From contig OY998180.1 of the NCBI GenBank assembly GCA_963921935.1, positions 111,420,183-111,484,182 on the forward strand: a stretch of 64,000 bases of DNA, written 5' to 3'. The translations under genes were made by a program, and so were the position numbers. Within the stretch, counting starts at the first letter, position 1, and each line of letters starts with the position of its first letter. A model generated the notes under the pieces. The model had not been told where the DNA came from. It made no database searches and worked only from the letters and a program-made list of their open reading frames with translations. The stretch is from Galeruca laticollis (lineage: Eukaryota > Arthropoda > Insecta > Coleoptera > Chrysomelidae). Below, piece after piece: positions 1-11,993 of the stretch.

Positions 1-5
1 TCGTT

Positions 6-2507
6 GTGGAACTCCAAAACTACCTGGGTCAGCAACGGTACAATGAACATTACTTCGCAATATTAGGCGATAAAAATATAAATCTCTTTTCAGACAATAA
101 CCTGACTAATGATTACCTTGATATCCTTAGTGAATTCAATTTCACATCGACAATAAATATCAGTACAAGGACACAAGATGAATCGAGTACCTGCATCGAC
201 CATATATTTGTTAGGGCTCAAGATGGCGATTTAGAAAACAAATGTTCTGCGTTTGTTTTAGATAGTCACATATCCGACCATAAAGCCACTATAATGTCTG
301 TAAAACCAGCAAATGAAAATGTTCAAACTGAAAACCATCATCAGGCCATCGTCTCAAAACGTATTGATTATAAAAAATTAAAAATAAACTTAAGAGAATT
401 AAATTGGAATACTTTGTACGAAATGAATGACCCCGTACTTGCTAATTCATTTTTCTCAACAAAAATCTCTGAAATTATAAAAGACAGCACTGTGACATTC
501 AAGAAGAGCAAATTAAACAAAAAAAAGATTGGATCACAAAAGGAATTATGAATTCAATTATCAGTAGAGACCGCTTATTCAAAGAATATCAAAGGAACAA
601 AAACAATTTGGAACTGAAACAGAGATTTATTACTCATAGGAATAAACTCAATACATTAATAAAAATAACCAAACAAAATTATCACTGTGCTGAAATCGAA
701 AAAAGTAAAAATAATCCCAACCAGCTATGGAAAGTTATCAATTGTATAACAGGACACAAAAATAAAAATACTGTTATAAATAGTGTGTTGAAAGAGGATA
801 ATAGCCTCACCGAAACAGATTTCGAAATGGCAGAAACATTCGCAAATTTTTTTACCAAAGCTGGACCAGATCTCGCAGAAAACATAAAAACCCCATTATC
901 ACCAGCTCCATCCATAAAAATTAATCCCAACTCCATGTTCTTGACACCTACCACGGAAGAAGAAATATTTGACATAATAAACACTTTAAAAAATCATAAG
1001 GCGCCTGGAGTCGACTGCATTACATACGAAACCCTAAAAGAAATAGCGTGGGAAATTTCATCCCCATTGTCATTTATCATCAACCTCTGTTTTAAAAAAG
1101 GTGTTTGTCCTCCCGAACATAAAATATCTGTCATTAAACCACTCCATAAATCGGGTAATAAACAAATTATATCAAACTACAGACCACTATCTTTGATTAA
1201 TAGTTTTGCAAAAGTTTTCGAAAAAGCAATAAAATCACGCCTGGAGTCATTTATGAAGAAATTCGGATTGTTGAGCGAAAATCAATTTGGATTTCAAAAG
1301 AACCGATCAACGAAGGATGCAATTTTAGCCTTGACGTCTAGAATGTATGAAGCCCTCGATAACACCAAACCAGCATTATGTATTTTTCTTGACCTTGCTA
1401 AGGCATTTGACACCGTAGACCATGCACAATTATTGGGGACCTTGCAAAATATGGGTTGTAGAGGGCGTGTTCATGAGCTTTTTAGAAGTTATATCTCAAA
1501 CCGCCAACAAATTGTCAAAATCAATAACAATATCAGTAATGTTAAGGAAGTGGAATGCGGAGTACCACAAGGTACCGTTTTAGGTCCACTATTATTTTTA
1601 ATGTACATAAATAGCTTGCTTAATATCAATACCAGCGGAGAAATCTTCAGTTTTGCTGACGATACTGCAGTGCTTTATACCGCTGACACATGGAATGATC
1701 TGAAACGGAATGCTGAGAATGATTTCACTAAATTCATAGACTGGTTCAATCACAAGTTGTTGACGATCAATTTCAAAAAAAACCGTGGCACTTCCACTTT
1801 CAAGCTACGTGAATGGATTACCTGACTTCGATACACTAGATATTACATATGACAACCAAATTATTGAAATTGAACTGACAGATAAAATGAAATATTTAGG
1901 TGTCACAATAGATCGCCACTTGAGATGGAATATTCACATTGAACAAGTCAGTAATACGCTTCGGACAATGATATATAAATTCAAATATCTTGCTAAAGTA
2001 ATGAAAGTACCTCAATTGAAAATGGTATATTTTGCCCTTGTTGACTCTAGGATAAGTTATGGTATATTAGGGTGGGGAGGTATCGCTTCATCAAATCTGG
2101 AGAGGATCAATGTACTGCAAAATTTTTTTCTGAAAATTATTTTGAAAACGGACCGTAACTTTTCAAGTGATGCTCTCTATGAAGAAAGCAGAATACTTGA
2201 CCCACGTCAGATTTATTTTTATAAAATAGCATTGTGTTGCCAAAAAATCAAGAATAAGTTCTTGCTTGTTTCCCATTTTCATGAGACTAGAAATAAAACC
2301 AATAAAAGATCTGTCCTATCAACTTCAAATAAAACTGTTGGTCAAAAATGTTACACCTTTCTTGCCCCTAGAGTCTTCAACTACCTTCCCCAGCAATTGA
2401 AAAGTATAGTTAATTATAATTTATTTAAATCGAAGCTTAAGCAGTTTGTTTTGATAGAAGATAGAAGAAAAATACACCATATAATAGAGAATAAACTGAA
2501 TGTATAG
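6..2507 (+). pseudogene. LINE ORF2 remnant: AP-like endonuclease, reverse transcriptase and C-terminal tail
   Basis: This is the pol-type protein of a non-LTR retrotransposon, which nicks target DNA and reverse-transcribes its RNA. It is seen in three overlapping reading frames. The first piece (6-551) ends an apurinic-type endonuclease, with DHIFVR followed by the catalytic SDHKATI motif. The second (548-1825) is the RT: NYRPLSL, QFGFQKNRSTKDA, motif A FLDLAKAFDTVDH, motif B GVPQGTVLGP and the catalytic SFADDTAVLY. The third (1785-2507) is the thumb and tail, with KYLGVTIDRHLRWN and a late FLAPRVFNYLP. The frame breaks fall in A runs near 521-528 and 1776-1784, so one long ORF is inferred. 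The endonuclease N-terminus lies outside the window. The tail matches that of the LINE at 30.7 kb in motif order, so both are probably one clade; I do not assign the clade. Confidence 0.93.
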
Positions 2508-3207
2508 AGTAGCACTTATAATTTCACATTTGACTTTCTGCTTATGTTTAGTAATCCCGTCTTTAATGGTATTAAATTGAAAATTGGAACTTGATGTTCA
2601 TATTACTCGTAACAATTCTTTTAGCGGACAGCCTCTAGGCTTTGTTAATTTGTCCCTAATAGACATACACTTACTGTTAATTAAGAAAACATAATGTACT
2701 ACACCGAAATTGTTGCCAACTCTTTAATGATGTTCCGCATGGTTCGCAAAAGTCCAACGCAGACAGCCCTTTGGCTTTGCGGTTTTGCGGATTTATGCTG
2801 AACATTCTTGATATGTTTTGAGATAGTATTATGATGATTAGTCTTAACACGTTTTAATTGTATACACTATCCTTAAAACATTCGTTTCTCCAATGCAAAA
2901 ATGATGTATTTGTAAGTAGATTTTTCTGCCATTGCACCATTTAATATTAATATTTCCCCTTATTTTACTTAAAGTTAGCAGCAAGTACATTATTTGTCCA
3001 ACAAAAATTTCGGCTATTATTAAATATATTAAAAAAGTAAAAAAATGTACTTGTAGAGCTATTTCTGTAAGTCAAATAAATGGAAAAATTGCAAGTAAAT
3101 TAGATTGTTTTGACATATTTTAACGTCAAATTACAAAACAAATGGCAAGAAATACTTTTTTGTCCAACCTGTACCAAACAAAAGTAAATTAAAATTTAAA
3201 ATCGGAC
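2508..3207. other. AT-rich interval after the LINE ORF
   Basis: The first few hundred bases probably hold the LINE 3' untranslated region. I see no clear poly(A) or short-repeat tail that would fix the 3' end. The 63-codon frame at 2932-3123 has no recognisable content. Confidence 0.4.
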
Positions 3208-3210
3208 CTG

Positions 3211-3237
3211 CTTATGCGTTATTTTATGGACGCGCTG
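3211..3237 (-). mobile_element. Lone Tc1/mariner-type terminus (GCGTCCATAAA family)
   Basis: Read on the minus strand this begins CAGCGCGTCCATAAAATAA next to a TA dinucleotide. The same terminus occurs on the plus strand at 29928 and 57414 (CAGTGCGTCCATAAAG). The shared outer end, TA flank and opposite orientation suggest terminal inverted repeats of one DNA-transposon family. No partner terminus is visible within 3 kb, so the element is truncated or its other end has diverged. Confidence 0.55.
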
Positions 3238-3239
3238 TA

Positions 3240-3986
3240 TACGAATTGGTGCTCCTTTCAGTGTTGTTTTTATTGCAGTTTTTAAATTTTTGTGAAGTTA
3301 GAATTTACTGAAAGTTACATCAAAATTGATGTCTTGATATTAAGAAATTAGAAGGTAAAATTATTTTATCAATTTAACGTTTTTTACTAATTTTATTTCT
3401 GTCAGTAATCAATCGTTCCAGAAATCTATTTTTATTTCATTACAACGTATTTATGAATTGGTAACAGCAACAGGTATATTTTTAACATTTTTTAAAAGCT
3501 ATCCATAATCCATTCAGCATCGGCAAATATATTTGTCAATTTATTAATTTAAAATATAAATACTGGGGCATTAATGAAAACCGAAAGTGATTTTTTCATT
3601 TTGTATTTTATTTGTTCATACTTTGATTGTGAATAATTTAACAATATCAAATTGGAATAAATGCCGTGAAATAGAAACGATTCATGCCTATTAAAATGTG
3701 TTGTTTTATTTATTTTTGTCGGCCGTGTTTGATTAAGTGATTAATATATTCAATAAATTAACTAACACACATAACAACCCCGTTTTTACGTATGAGGGTC
3801 AGTGACAATTGATTTTATATACATCAGCTGATACGTTATAAATAGATAAATACTAATTATAGGATGATTTGTGGGGAAGCAAGTTATTTTAATGATAATT
3901 AAACCTTTTTTTCACAACTACTTATGATAAGTAGCGCGTATTTCTCTTAGCACTTAATTTCAAAACCATATATTGCTCATTATAAT
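3240..3986. other. AT-rich interval, nothing recognised
   Basis: No coding pattern, clear repeat structure or RNA gene is visible. Confidence 0.4.
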
Positions 3987-4897
3987 CCAGGCAACGAAGA
4001 CCAAAAAATACCAAATAGCGGAAACAATTCATGTAGAAGCCCATTTTGGCACACCTGTAGGTGTGAAGGGAAGGTGTCCTTAACAGCATACTAAAGTACT
4101 GCGGCTGGGGGGGAAGCTAAGGGTGGGAAGGGACTCTAAAGGTCCATTTTTTCAGTTTTTCGTCAATAACTTCGAAAACTACTGCTGTAGCGAAAATGTT
4201 CATATACTAAATTAATCTACCTAAAATTCTCTATGAAAAAGGATTTGTATGCTTCTTTACTAGAATCAATGCTTAAGGTGATATGGAGGGGGGAAATGGA
4301 AAATTAAAAAAAACATTTTCATTGTTATAGATGAAATCTTTGTTGTTTAATTAATTAACATTAACTTGAGCAAACCATCAAAACCCATAAAATCTTTAGA
4401 AGAAGCCGACCAGTGGCGTATCAATTTTATTTATAAATCAGATATATTTTCAAAAATTATTTAGTTACTCAGTCAATAAAATTTTACAAAAAAATTGTTG
4501 TTTTGGTTAAGTATCCACAATTTTTAAGTAAACACAATTTTACCAGCATCGATGACGATGAAAGCTTAGATTTCGACGAAATTTAATGGTCAGATACATC
4601 CTTTTACCCTAATTATTTCATTTTTAATAATAAACATTTCATTTTTAACAATAAAAACGGTTTTTTTTTAATTTTCTATTTCCCCCTATCATATCTTTAT
4701 AACCATTGATCCCAGCAAAAATGGTAAAAGACTTTTTTGGTAGACGAAGTAGTTTTCGAGTTAATGGCAAGTTATTAGCGAAAAACTGAAAAAAGGAAAC
4801 TTTAGAGACTCCCACACCGTTAATTTCTCTCTCTTACAAGTGTGCCAAAACTGACTTCTACACGAATTATTTCCGCTATTTTACCTTTGTTGCCTGG
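3987..4897. mobile_element. 0.9-kb element with long imperfect terminal inverted repeats
   Basis: The left end starts CCAGGCAACGAAG and the right end finishes CTTTGTTGCCTGG. Inverted matches continue inward: AATAGCGGAAA against TTTCCGCTATT, TTTTGGCACAC against GTGTGCCAAAA, TTTTTCAGTTTTTCG against CGAAAAACTGAAAAA, and the G-rich stretch near 4285 against the C-rich one near 4683. The arms are roughly 250-350 bp with indels. No coding capacity is seen, so this is a non-autonomous DNA transposon or MITE. The superfamily is not clear because the flanking target duplication is uncertain. Confidence 0.72.
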
Positions 4898-4952
4898 ACT
4901 AATACCGTGAGAAATATTTTTTCTTACGGCGCATTGCCCATACCACATACAT

Positions 4953-5045
4953 TGTTCGCGCCACCCTCTTAGTTTCCATAAAAATTCGGTGTGCCGCTCA
5001 TGGATCATTTCCATTAAATTTCAAAACTGAGTTCTTGTACATTTT
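4953..5045 (+). repeat. 5' LTR remnant of the BEL/Pao element
   Basis: About 93 bp starting TGTTCGCGCCACCCTCTTAG are repeated directly, with few differences, at 7582-7674. The rest of the 5' LTR, the primer-binding site, gag and the start of pol are missing, because recognisable pol begins about 50 bp later. Confidence 0.8.
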
Positions 5046-5084
5046 ACGTCTACCCAGTTATTACTACCTCAACCTTTTGTTCGC

Positions 5085-7440
5085 AGCTCTCGTGGCCCGG
5101 TCGCAATCAGCACGATATATGGTTGGACAATTATTGGTCCTATCCAAACACGTGATCGAAATCAACGAATCACTTCTCTGATATCCACTTGTCAGATTTC
5201 CCACGACCTCAGCAAATTTTGGGAAATTGAAAATGTTTCGAATCTCACACCTCAAGATCCTCTTGACATTTTAGCAGAGCAACATTTCATCGCCACTCAT
5301 AAACGAAATGAAGACGGCAGATATCCAGTTTCTCTGCCGATCAAACCAAATGCGGCCCCCTTAACCAGTAATCAGAAGGTTGCTCGTTATTCACTTGTTC
5401 AACTTATCAAACGTCTTGATAAGACTCCTTCACTCAAATTGGTATACGAACTATTTCTACAAGAATACTTAGAATTAGGACACATGTTCAAGCCTCTGAA
5501 ACCCACTCAGTATATTATTCCCCATCATGTAGTAACTAAACTTACAAATCATGGCAACAAAATCCGAGTAGTTTTCAGTGCATCTAGTCCCGACTCTTCC
5601 GGTCGGTTCCTTAATGATTGCCTAATCAAAGGACCCAAGTTACAGTCAGCTGTACCAGACATATCACTCAATTTTCCACTTAATCGAATTGCTTATATTG
5701 TAGGTCACTCACCTAATTTAACGTGGTCCCACTGTCCTTCTGCTCTCAATCCCGCTGACATGGATTCACGTGGGTTATCTGCTTCTAATTTTCTTCAAGA
5801 TAAGATATTTCACTTATGGATTCGAGGTCCACCGCTATTGACCGATTACCACCAGCAATGACCTATTCCCTTTCGCAGTACCAATTTGAACTCCGAATCT
5901 TTATTAGAGTTTAAACCGAGTCCTCTAGCACCCATCACTGTTCAACCCGATACCTCATTTGAAGAATTCTCTCTACGATTCTCTTCCTTTACACGTATGC
6001 AACGAGTTGTTGCTTGGATGCGACGTTTCGTTTTCAATTGTAGATCCCGTAATTATTCTAAACCTCCCTCCGCAAGTCCTTTGAGCGTTATTGAATTACA
6101 AAATGCATTACGTACAATCATCTTGCGTACGCAGTCACAACATTTTGCTGATGTTCTGCAGGAGCTACAAGTCACTAAAACAGTTAATTCTCTTTGCAAA
6201 TTGACCCCCTTTCTTGATGACCATGGGGTCCTCAGGGTGGGCGGTAGACTCAAAAACTCTCACCTAAATTACAATGCACAACATCCAATATTATTGCCCC
6301 GATCCGCTCACCTCTCTATGCTCATATGCAAGCACTATAATTTAACCGCCTTGCACGCTGGACCCACCACATGTCAAGCTTTAATCCGCGTTCAGTATTG
6401 GATTCTTTCATTCCGTCAGCTTATACGTCAAGTGATTCACCAATGCCTCACTTGTCATCGCTTTCGAGCGTCCACTAGTCAGCCAATCATGGCCGATTTA
6501 CCCCCTTGTCGACTTCAGCCAGGTAGGCCCTTTCTTAACACAGGTGTTGACTATACCGGACCATTCCAAGTTTGTGCTTCTCGTCTCCGTAAAGCCCCCG
6601 TTACCAAAGGCTACCTATGCGTTTTTGTTTGTACCGCGACTAAGGCTGTACATTTGGAGTTTGCTTCCGAACTTTCTACTGACGTCTTCTTAGCAGCGCT
6701 CGATAGGTTTATCGCTCGTAGAGGTCTTCCTCATTCCTTCTTATCCGATCAAGGTCGGAACTTTATTGGTGTCAACAGGCACATTCAGGAAGTTTATCAT
6801 TTCCTCCAAACTCATCATGACGAGATCTTGAGTACTTTGTCGCAGCGCGAAATTAAGTGGTTTTTTAATCCTCCATCTGCCCCTAACTTTGGCGGGCTGT
6901 GGGAGGCTGCAGTCAAATCTGTCAAGAATTTGTTATATCGCTTGTGTGCTGAAATTACCTTTACTGCGGAGGAGTATGCCACTCTTTTTTCATGAATCGA
7001 AGCTATTTTCAATAGTCGACCTCTATGCTCATTGTCCTCAGACCCCAATGAAGCATCCATGTATCTCAGTCCAGGTAATTTTCTTATTGGTGTCCCTCTC
7101 TTATCAAGACCTGAAATCCCTCCCTCGGAGGACATTACTTCAATCTTCCGTTGGAAGACAATTTCGCAGATTTCACAATCATTTTGGCGTCGTTGGTATC
7201 GGGAATACCTTAATACCTTGACTCAACGTACTAAGTGGACTTCATCGGCTCATCCGCTCAAAACGGTCGACATTGTAATATTGAAGGAAATTAACAATTC
7301 TCCCTTATCTTGACCCTTGGCTCGCATTGTTGAACTGAAGTACGGGCGGGACGGTGTTTCACGCGTTGTCGTCCTTCAAACTCCCACTGACGTTCTTACA
7401 TGTCCCGTTAACAAGCTCGTTCCCCTTTCTCTTCATTTTA
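5085..7440 (+). pseudogene. BEL/Pao pol remnant: protease end, RT start, RNase H end, integrase, C-terminal domain
   Basis: This is polyprotein of a BEL/Pao LTR retrotransposon. From 5' to 3' it holds the protease tail (STIYGWTIIGPIQT, near 5110), the RT entry region (DPLDILAEQHF, KIRVVFSASSPDSSGRFLND), then an abrupt jump to the RNase H tail (CPSALNPADMDSRGL, near 5735-5780). The RT palm and most of RNase H are therefore deleted. The integrase (5886-6995) is well preserved: a zinc-binding HH-CC region (CKHYN, LHAGP, CLTCHRF), then the core with DYTGPF, SDQGRNF and FGGLWEAAVKSVK. A frame change near 6990 leads into the BEL C-terminal domain (PGNFLIGVPL, WRRWYREYL) and on to 7440. It cannot encode a working polymerase. 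Confidence 0.92.
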
Positions 7441-7581
7441 TTTTTTGTTTGTTTTATTTTTTTGTATCTTGTTTGTTTCCACACAGGGTAACCTCCTTTA
7501 TTAGTTCCTCCATTTTCTTAAAGTTTCGGTTATCTCCCTAATGCTAAAATTGGACAACCATTCCAATTTTGGTAGGCGGTA

Positions 7582-7930
7582 TGTTCGCGCCACCCTCTTA
7601 GCTTCCATAAAAATTCGGTGTGCCGCTCATGGATTATTTTCATTAAATTTCAAAACTGAGTTCTTGTACATTTTGGTAAAGGACTAGTTTTTAATTCTGG
7701 TCATTATCGTCACCGCTCTGGCTGAGGAACAGTTCGTTTCAATTTGACTTTAACCAATTCTCTCATTGTAAAACCGCAAATTTGTTAAAACCGCGACGTT
7801 TGTCAAGTTCTTTTATTTTGTTGTAATATTATTTGCAAATATAGACATTGGAATAAACTTAAGTTAGTGTCACAAAGGCCAGGACTTTCACTATAATTCA
7901 AACCATCGATTGTGAAAACTCATAGTGTGT
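7582..7930 (+). repeat. 3' LTR of the BEL/Pao element (right edge uncertain)
   Basis: It begins TGTTCGCGCC directly after the end of pol, and its first 93 bp match the 5' LTR remnant. An AATAAA-like signal lies near 7850. The right boundary cannot be set because the 5' copy is truncated. Confidence 0.65.
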
Positions 7931-7970
7931 GGTACTTTGGTAAGTACATTAAATTAGAGTTTATTGTATA

Positions 7971-8135
7971 TTAGTGTTTTTAAATGAAACTCAAGGTCTC
8001 TAGTTAATTCCACAATATAATACAATAACTTGTATTGTATTGTGGAATTAACTAGAGACCTTGAGTTTCATTTAAAAACACTAATATGCGCATATTCCAC
8101 GAAGTAAGGGTCGAGACAGTCAATTTCATTTATTG
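7971..8135. mobile_element. Palindromic MITE with a conserved tail
   Basis: The stretch 7971-8084 is a nearly perfect hairpin: TTAGTGTTTTTAAATGAAAC and the following bases are mirrored after a loop of only a few bases. It is followed by a tail containing CATATTCCACGAAGTAAGG and GTCGAGACAGTCAATTTC. The same arm and tail recur at 20410-20580, partly at 54984-55032, and in diverged form at 23130-23260, 29787-29880 and 62240-62410. Confidence 0.8.
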
Positions 8136-8236
8136 TATATGTTGTCGATTCGCTAATTGCATAATTAAATAAATCTACAGTCCATTGTTCTTTGAGCTAA
8201 CATACATTTATGTGCAGAATCAATTTTTTTTCCAAT

Positions 8237-8620
8237 ATGGCATCCTCAATGCCCAGACTTTTTAGTAAGAGTATCCTCCTTTTCCAAAAGATGATCCTCG
8301 ATGTCCAGACTTTTCTAACAGGCGATCCTGGATGCCTAGACGATGTTCGGACTTTTCTAGTAGGAATATCCTCGATGCCACGAGTTTTAGGAGGGGGATC
8401 CTCGATGCCTATACTTTTTCTAGTATGGGGGTCCGCGATGTCAATACATTTTCTAGCAAGAGAATTCTCGATGCTTAGACATTTTCTACCAGCGGGATCC
8501 TCATGTTTAGACTTTTCCAGTGGGAAGTACCTGGATGTCTGGACTTTTTCCAGCAGGGGAATCCTCAATGCCGATACTATTGCCCGTAAATGAATTCTCG
8601 ATGCCCAGGCTTATTCGATA
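8237..8620 (+). repeat. Minisatellite, unit about 35 bp (ATCCTCGATGCCCAGAC type)
   Basis: About ten degenerate copies of a unit built on CTCGATGCCCAGACTTTT plus CTAGTAGGGGAT follow each other. They keep both strands open by chance, which explains the frames here. Related units (GATGCCCAGCCAAG) occur at 14077-14185 in reverse and at 50166-50275. Confidence 0.8.
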
Positions 8621-8661
8621 TAACTGCTTGTATTCTTTAAATTTGTGCAGTTGTAGAAACA

Positions 8662-8794
8662 GTATATTGTGCAACATGTGGGGGAAAGTACTTTTCTCAC
8701 TCGTGTCTTTGCAGCACTCGCCTTTCAGGTTCGTACCACGAACTTAATCACTCGTGGGAAAAGTTAAACGTTCCCCATTTGTTGCGGTATATAC
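8662..8794. repeat. Imperfect palindrome next to the minisatellite
   Basis: The left half starts GTATATTGTGCAACATGTGG and the right half ends with its approximate complement CCCCATTTGTTGCGGTATATAC. CACTCGTG blocks lie in both halves. Similar GTATA...TATAC palindromes flank the same minisatellite at 14.2 and 50.4 kb. Confidence 0.7.
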
Positions 8795-9344
8795 TACTTC
8801 CATGCGATCTTGCAACATTTTTTGAAAAACCCAGATAAACGTTGCTGACGATCGTCGAATACAATGTCCAGTATGAAGGTTAGTATTTGGCAGCTTCCAA
8901 AATTTACTTATCGCTTTTCCCATTGCTTCAAATTTATTAATATAGCAAACGTCAAATGTGGTGGTGTGGAGGTGAAGGCATCGAATGAGTCGCCTCTACC
9001 AGATCAGTTGCCTTTATCAACAGGAGTTGTAGAGGAAATCACATTAAAAATGGATGCGCAGGAGACGTGTTTTCCATCACGTTTGGTGTTTACTATGCCT
9101 CGGTTTTGGGAAGTGCATCTTCTTTTCTGATTATTTATAAACAACAATTTTCATTGTAGATTTTTTTGCATATTTCTTGCAGATTTGGTAATAATGATCG
9201 GTAATAGTTAAATACGATCCACTTTTGCTTTTGTCCTTGATACACTCAATAAAAATGCTGAACCCATGGAATGTTACTACTGTACACGACAGACACCCAT
9301 TACGCCAATAACTAATGCGTTTTAGGGACATAACTGGAGTGATA
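8795..9344. other. Interval with an unsupported 88-codon frame
   Basis: The frame at 8864-9130 has somewhat even codon use but no motif I recognise. Nothing else stands out. Confidence 0.3.
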
Positions 9345-9560
9345 ATCTTCCACTGTTTCCTATCCTTTATCTTAGTTTTCCAGTCCTGGATTCCCATTTC
9401 TCTTAGGTCTTCTATTTCCTCTGCGTACCTTTTCTTTGATCTACGTTTTTCTCTTGTTACTGCTTGTTCTATGTCCATCATTTTTTATGTTGTTCCAGAA
9501 CCTGGCATTCTTTGTATGTGCCTCCAAATAAATTCCGAAATTCGTTTTTCTTAGCCGCAT
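9345..9560 (-). pseudogene. LINE ORF2 C-terminal tail fragment
   Basis: On the minus strand the frame reads EFIWRHIQRMPGS, a break, then RRSKKRYAEEIEDLREMGI and DWKTKIKDRKQWK. This matches the usual end of many LINE reverse-transcriptase proteins, where a basic stretch and a W-K-x(4)-DR-x-W motif close the ORF. No polymerase domain is attached, so only the extreme 3' coding end is present. Confidence 0.65.
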
Positions 9561-11626
9561 TTTTAAACACCAGTTCGAGCAATAAAGAAACTTTTTACAC
9601 GTATGCCTTACAAAATTTTATCTTCGATCTTGAAGCAATTTTCAAATGAGAATTATATAATGAATAAAATTTAAAAATTTTTGTCCAGAGTGAATTGACA
9701 AAAATGTTACTTAGCAACCATTAAATAAATTGCACAAACGACAGTCGCCATTATGATTTGTGAGTGTCATACTGTTATAAATTGCAGAAAAACATGTGTG
9801 TTAGTCATAGTAGTGACGTTCGAAACATTTCTTCCGATGTCGAAGAGGACGCGGCTATAATATTTTCATCTGTTTCCTTAAAAACAAGTTCATACATTCA
9901 AAAAATAGATATAAAAACGACTCGTAGATAAACATTGTTAGTCATAGAAAAAAAGTTTTATTGTGATGAAAAGTTTTTTAAATTAATTAGTGTTTTTCAA
10001 AAATTTGCACATGAAAAAGAAAAAAAAGTTCCGCTATTATTTTATTATTTCAACACTGGCAATTTGGTTAAATTGTCAGTCTCTGTAATTGATTTTTGAA
10101 TAGCTGTAAGGAGAATTTCATACATCCAAATGTAAGAAATTATTATATAATGTGATGTATCTAAGCTGTCAAGGAAGTTTTGCAAGAAATTAATGACCGA
10201 CAAACATTGTCAGTATCAATGTAGGCGAGCAGATGACTCAATTTTCAAACAAACTCATTTTAACACATTATATAAGTACAACCTGTACATAAATTTAAAC
10301 CATAACAATTACTCAAAAACCTTTCCCACCTTTTGTAAAATATCCGTAACAAAACAGTCGTAAACTGGTGAAATCAGTTAGCACAGAACGCCATAAATTA
10401 CCCAACAGAAGGGCATTTATTTCGTACTTGTGGCATTTAAAAGCTTTAAGTACCAAATTAAGGCAATTTCGTTTCTTATAATAAACCGGAAGTGTTGTAT
10501 TCTGTTTAGAAGCAGTTTATTGCGAAAAACCGACCTGTGGGACAGGTGGGGCATCTTAAAGAAATTATAACACATAATAAACAGTTTCACAATGGTCTTC
10601 TGTTGGTAGTAAAATAAGAGATTTTCGAAAAACCAGGTGGTAGGCGTGATGTTTGATCTTCTGAATTTTCTGAGCCAATATAATTGGGTTGAACTAGAAT
10701 TGTTATGTCGCTTTGTGTTCCTTCTAAGTGCCTTTACGTGAGTGTATTTCATGATGAGTATTTTCAAATTTATTACTCTCTAACTATTGTAATGCGTTTC
10801 TTTAATAAATTATATTTTATTACATACACATACAAAATAAAAGAAACTTTGTTGTACGGACATTACTTTACAATTTGCGGCAGTCGAATAATAAATCATT
10901 TTTTTATAAGTGAACGGTTTCCGATATAAAAAATCAATAGAAATTTTCAATTAAATTGAATTTCTCTAATCTTCTATATACAAGGATTGCCTAAACTGTC
11001 CGACCTGTAGCAACATGAATATTGCAGATAGCCGGATGGATACAGTGTTGGTTATATCGTAATTATAAATAGTAATTACCTTTTTTTATACAAATATTTG
11101 ATTTGTTATTAATAATATACGATATGGAAGTGTAAGTCGATAGTAAAAGCCTTCCAAGAGTAGCTGTGAAAATTATTGCAATATTATATAATTTGAACAG
11201 AAATGATTCCTAAAAATGTGGAAACACTCTTTTTAAACCAAAAAAGGACAGAGATTTTTTTAAATTATTTTTCAAGTTCAAAGAAAAATTGTCACGAATG
11301 GCATGGAAATGGCAAATTGTTTTAACTAATTTTTCATAAACAATATCTGCAGCATATCAAAAGTATTTGGTCATATAATTTTAAATTTTGTTAACGTATT
11401 TTTAGAAACATTTCCTAATCATTTCAAAACCTACCTTCCATAATAACAATGCCAAAGATAAATAATTCTATACAGGCAGAAAATTTGTGCGGTATGAATA
11501 TACATCTCGCACTTGTAATATAGTTGTACTTGTAATTGTAGTTCACAGACACTTGTTGACTTACCTGAATGAGAATAACATTTTGATGGTTTCATAAAAA
11601 AGAATTCATGTAAAACAGCAAATAAA
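9561..11626. other. AT-rich interval, nothing recognised
   Basis: About 2 kb with no motif-bearing ORF. The 116-codon minus frame at 10417-10767 and the plus frame at 10705-10929 lack any family signature and have the composition of random AT-rich sequence. Confidence 0.4.
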
Positions 11627-11760
11627 TGTATTCCACAGGGTAGTGTATTGATTGTTGTTCATCATTTATTTCAATGATTTGAATTATGTCCCTAGTTTCT
11701 ATATTTTGAACTTATTTGCTGATTATACCCTCCTATATACATCAAATGAGAATTTAGAAT
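11627..11760 (+). pseudogene. LINE reverse-transcriptase fragment (motifs B and C)
   Basis: The first frame gives CIPQGSVL, equivalent to RT motif B. After a frame change the next gives YFNDLNYVPSF and LFADYTLLYTSNENLE, equivalent to the catalytic FADD block but with the second Asp replaced by Tyr. It ends in a stop. It is an old fragment of roughly 45 codons with no flanking coding sequence. Confidence 0.7.
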
Positions 11761-11932
11761 AGCTGTAAAGAACATAAATGAATCTCTAAAATCAATTAAT
11801 ATTTATACAACACCAAAATTAACTTTTATATTGCATAAATTTTGACAGGTCGCTAGAATGCCTAATTGGAATAAAATGCATACAGAAATTTACGCAAGTT
11901 TAGCATAGTTTATTCCATTTTTGTTGAAACTG

Positions 11933-11993
<61 letters not shown>

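Noticed and set aside
7554..7582. GGTAGGCGGTA before the 3' LTR as a tRNA or promoter element
   Set aside because: Position and purine content fit a polypurine tract of the BEL/Pao element; no cloverleaf can be drawn.
8197..8593. Two overlapping frames of more than 120 codons on opposite strands
   Set aside because: Both run through the 35-bp minisatellite, whose unit lacks stops in these frames.
8864..9130. 88-codon frame with mixed composition
   Set aside because: No recognisable domain, and no splice or repeat context to support it.
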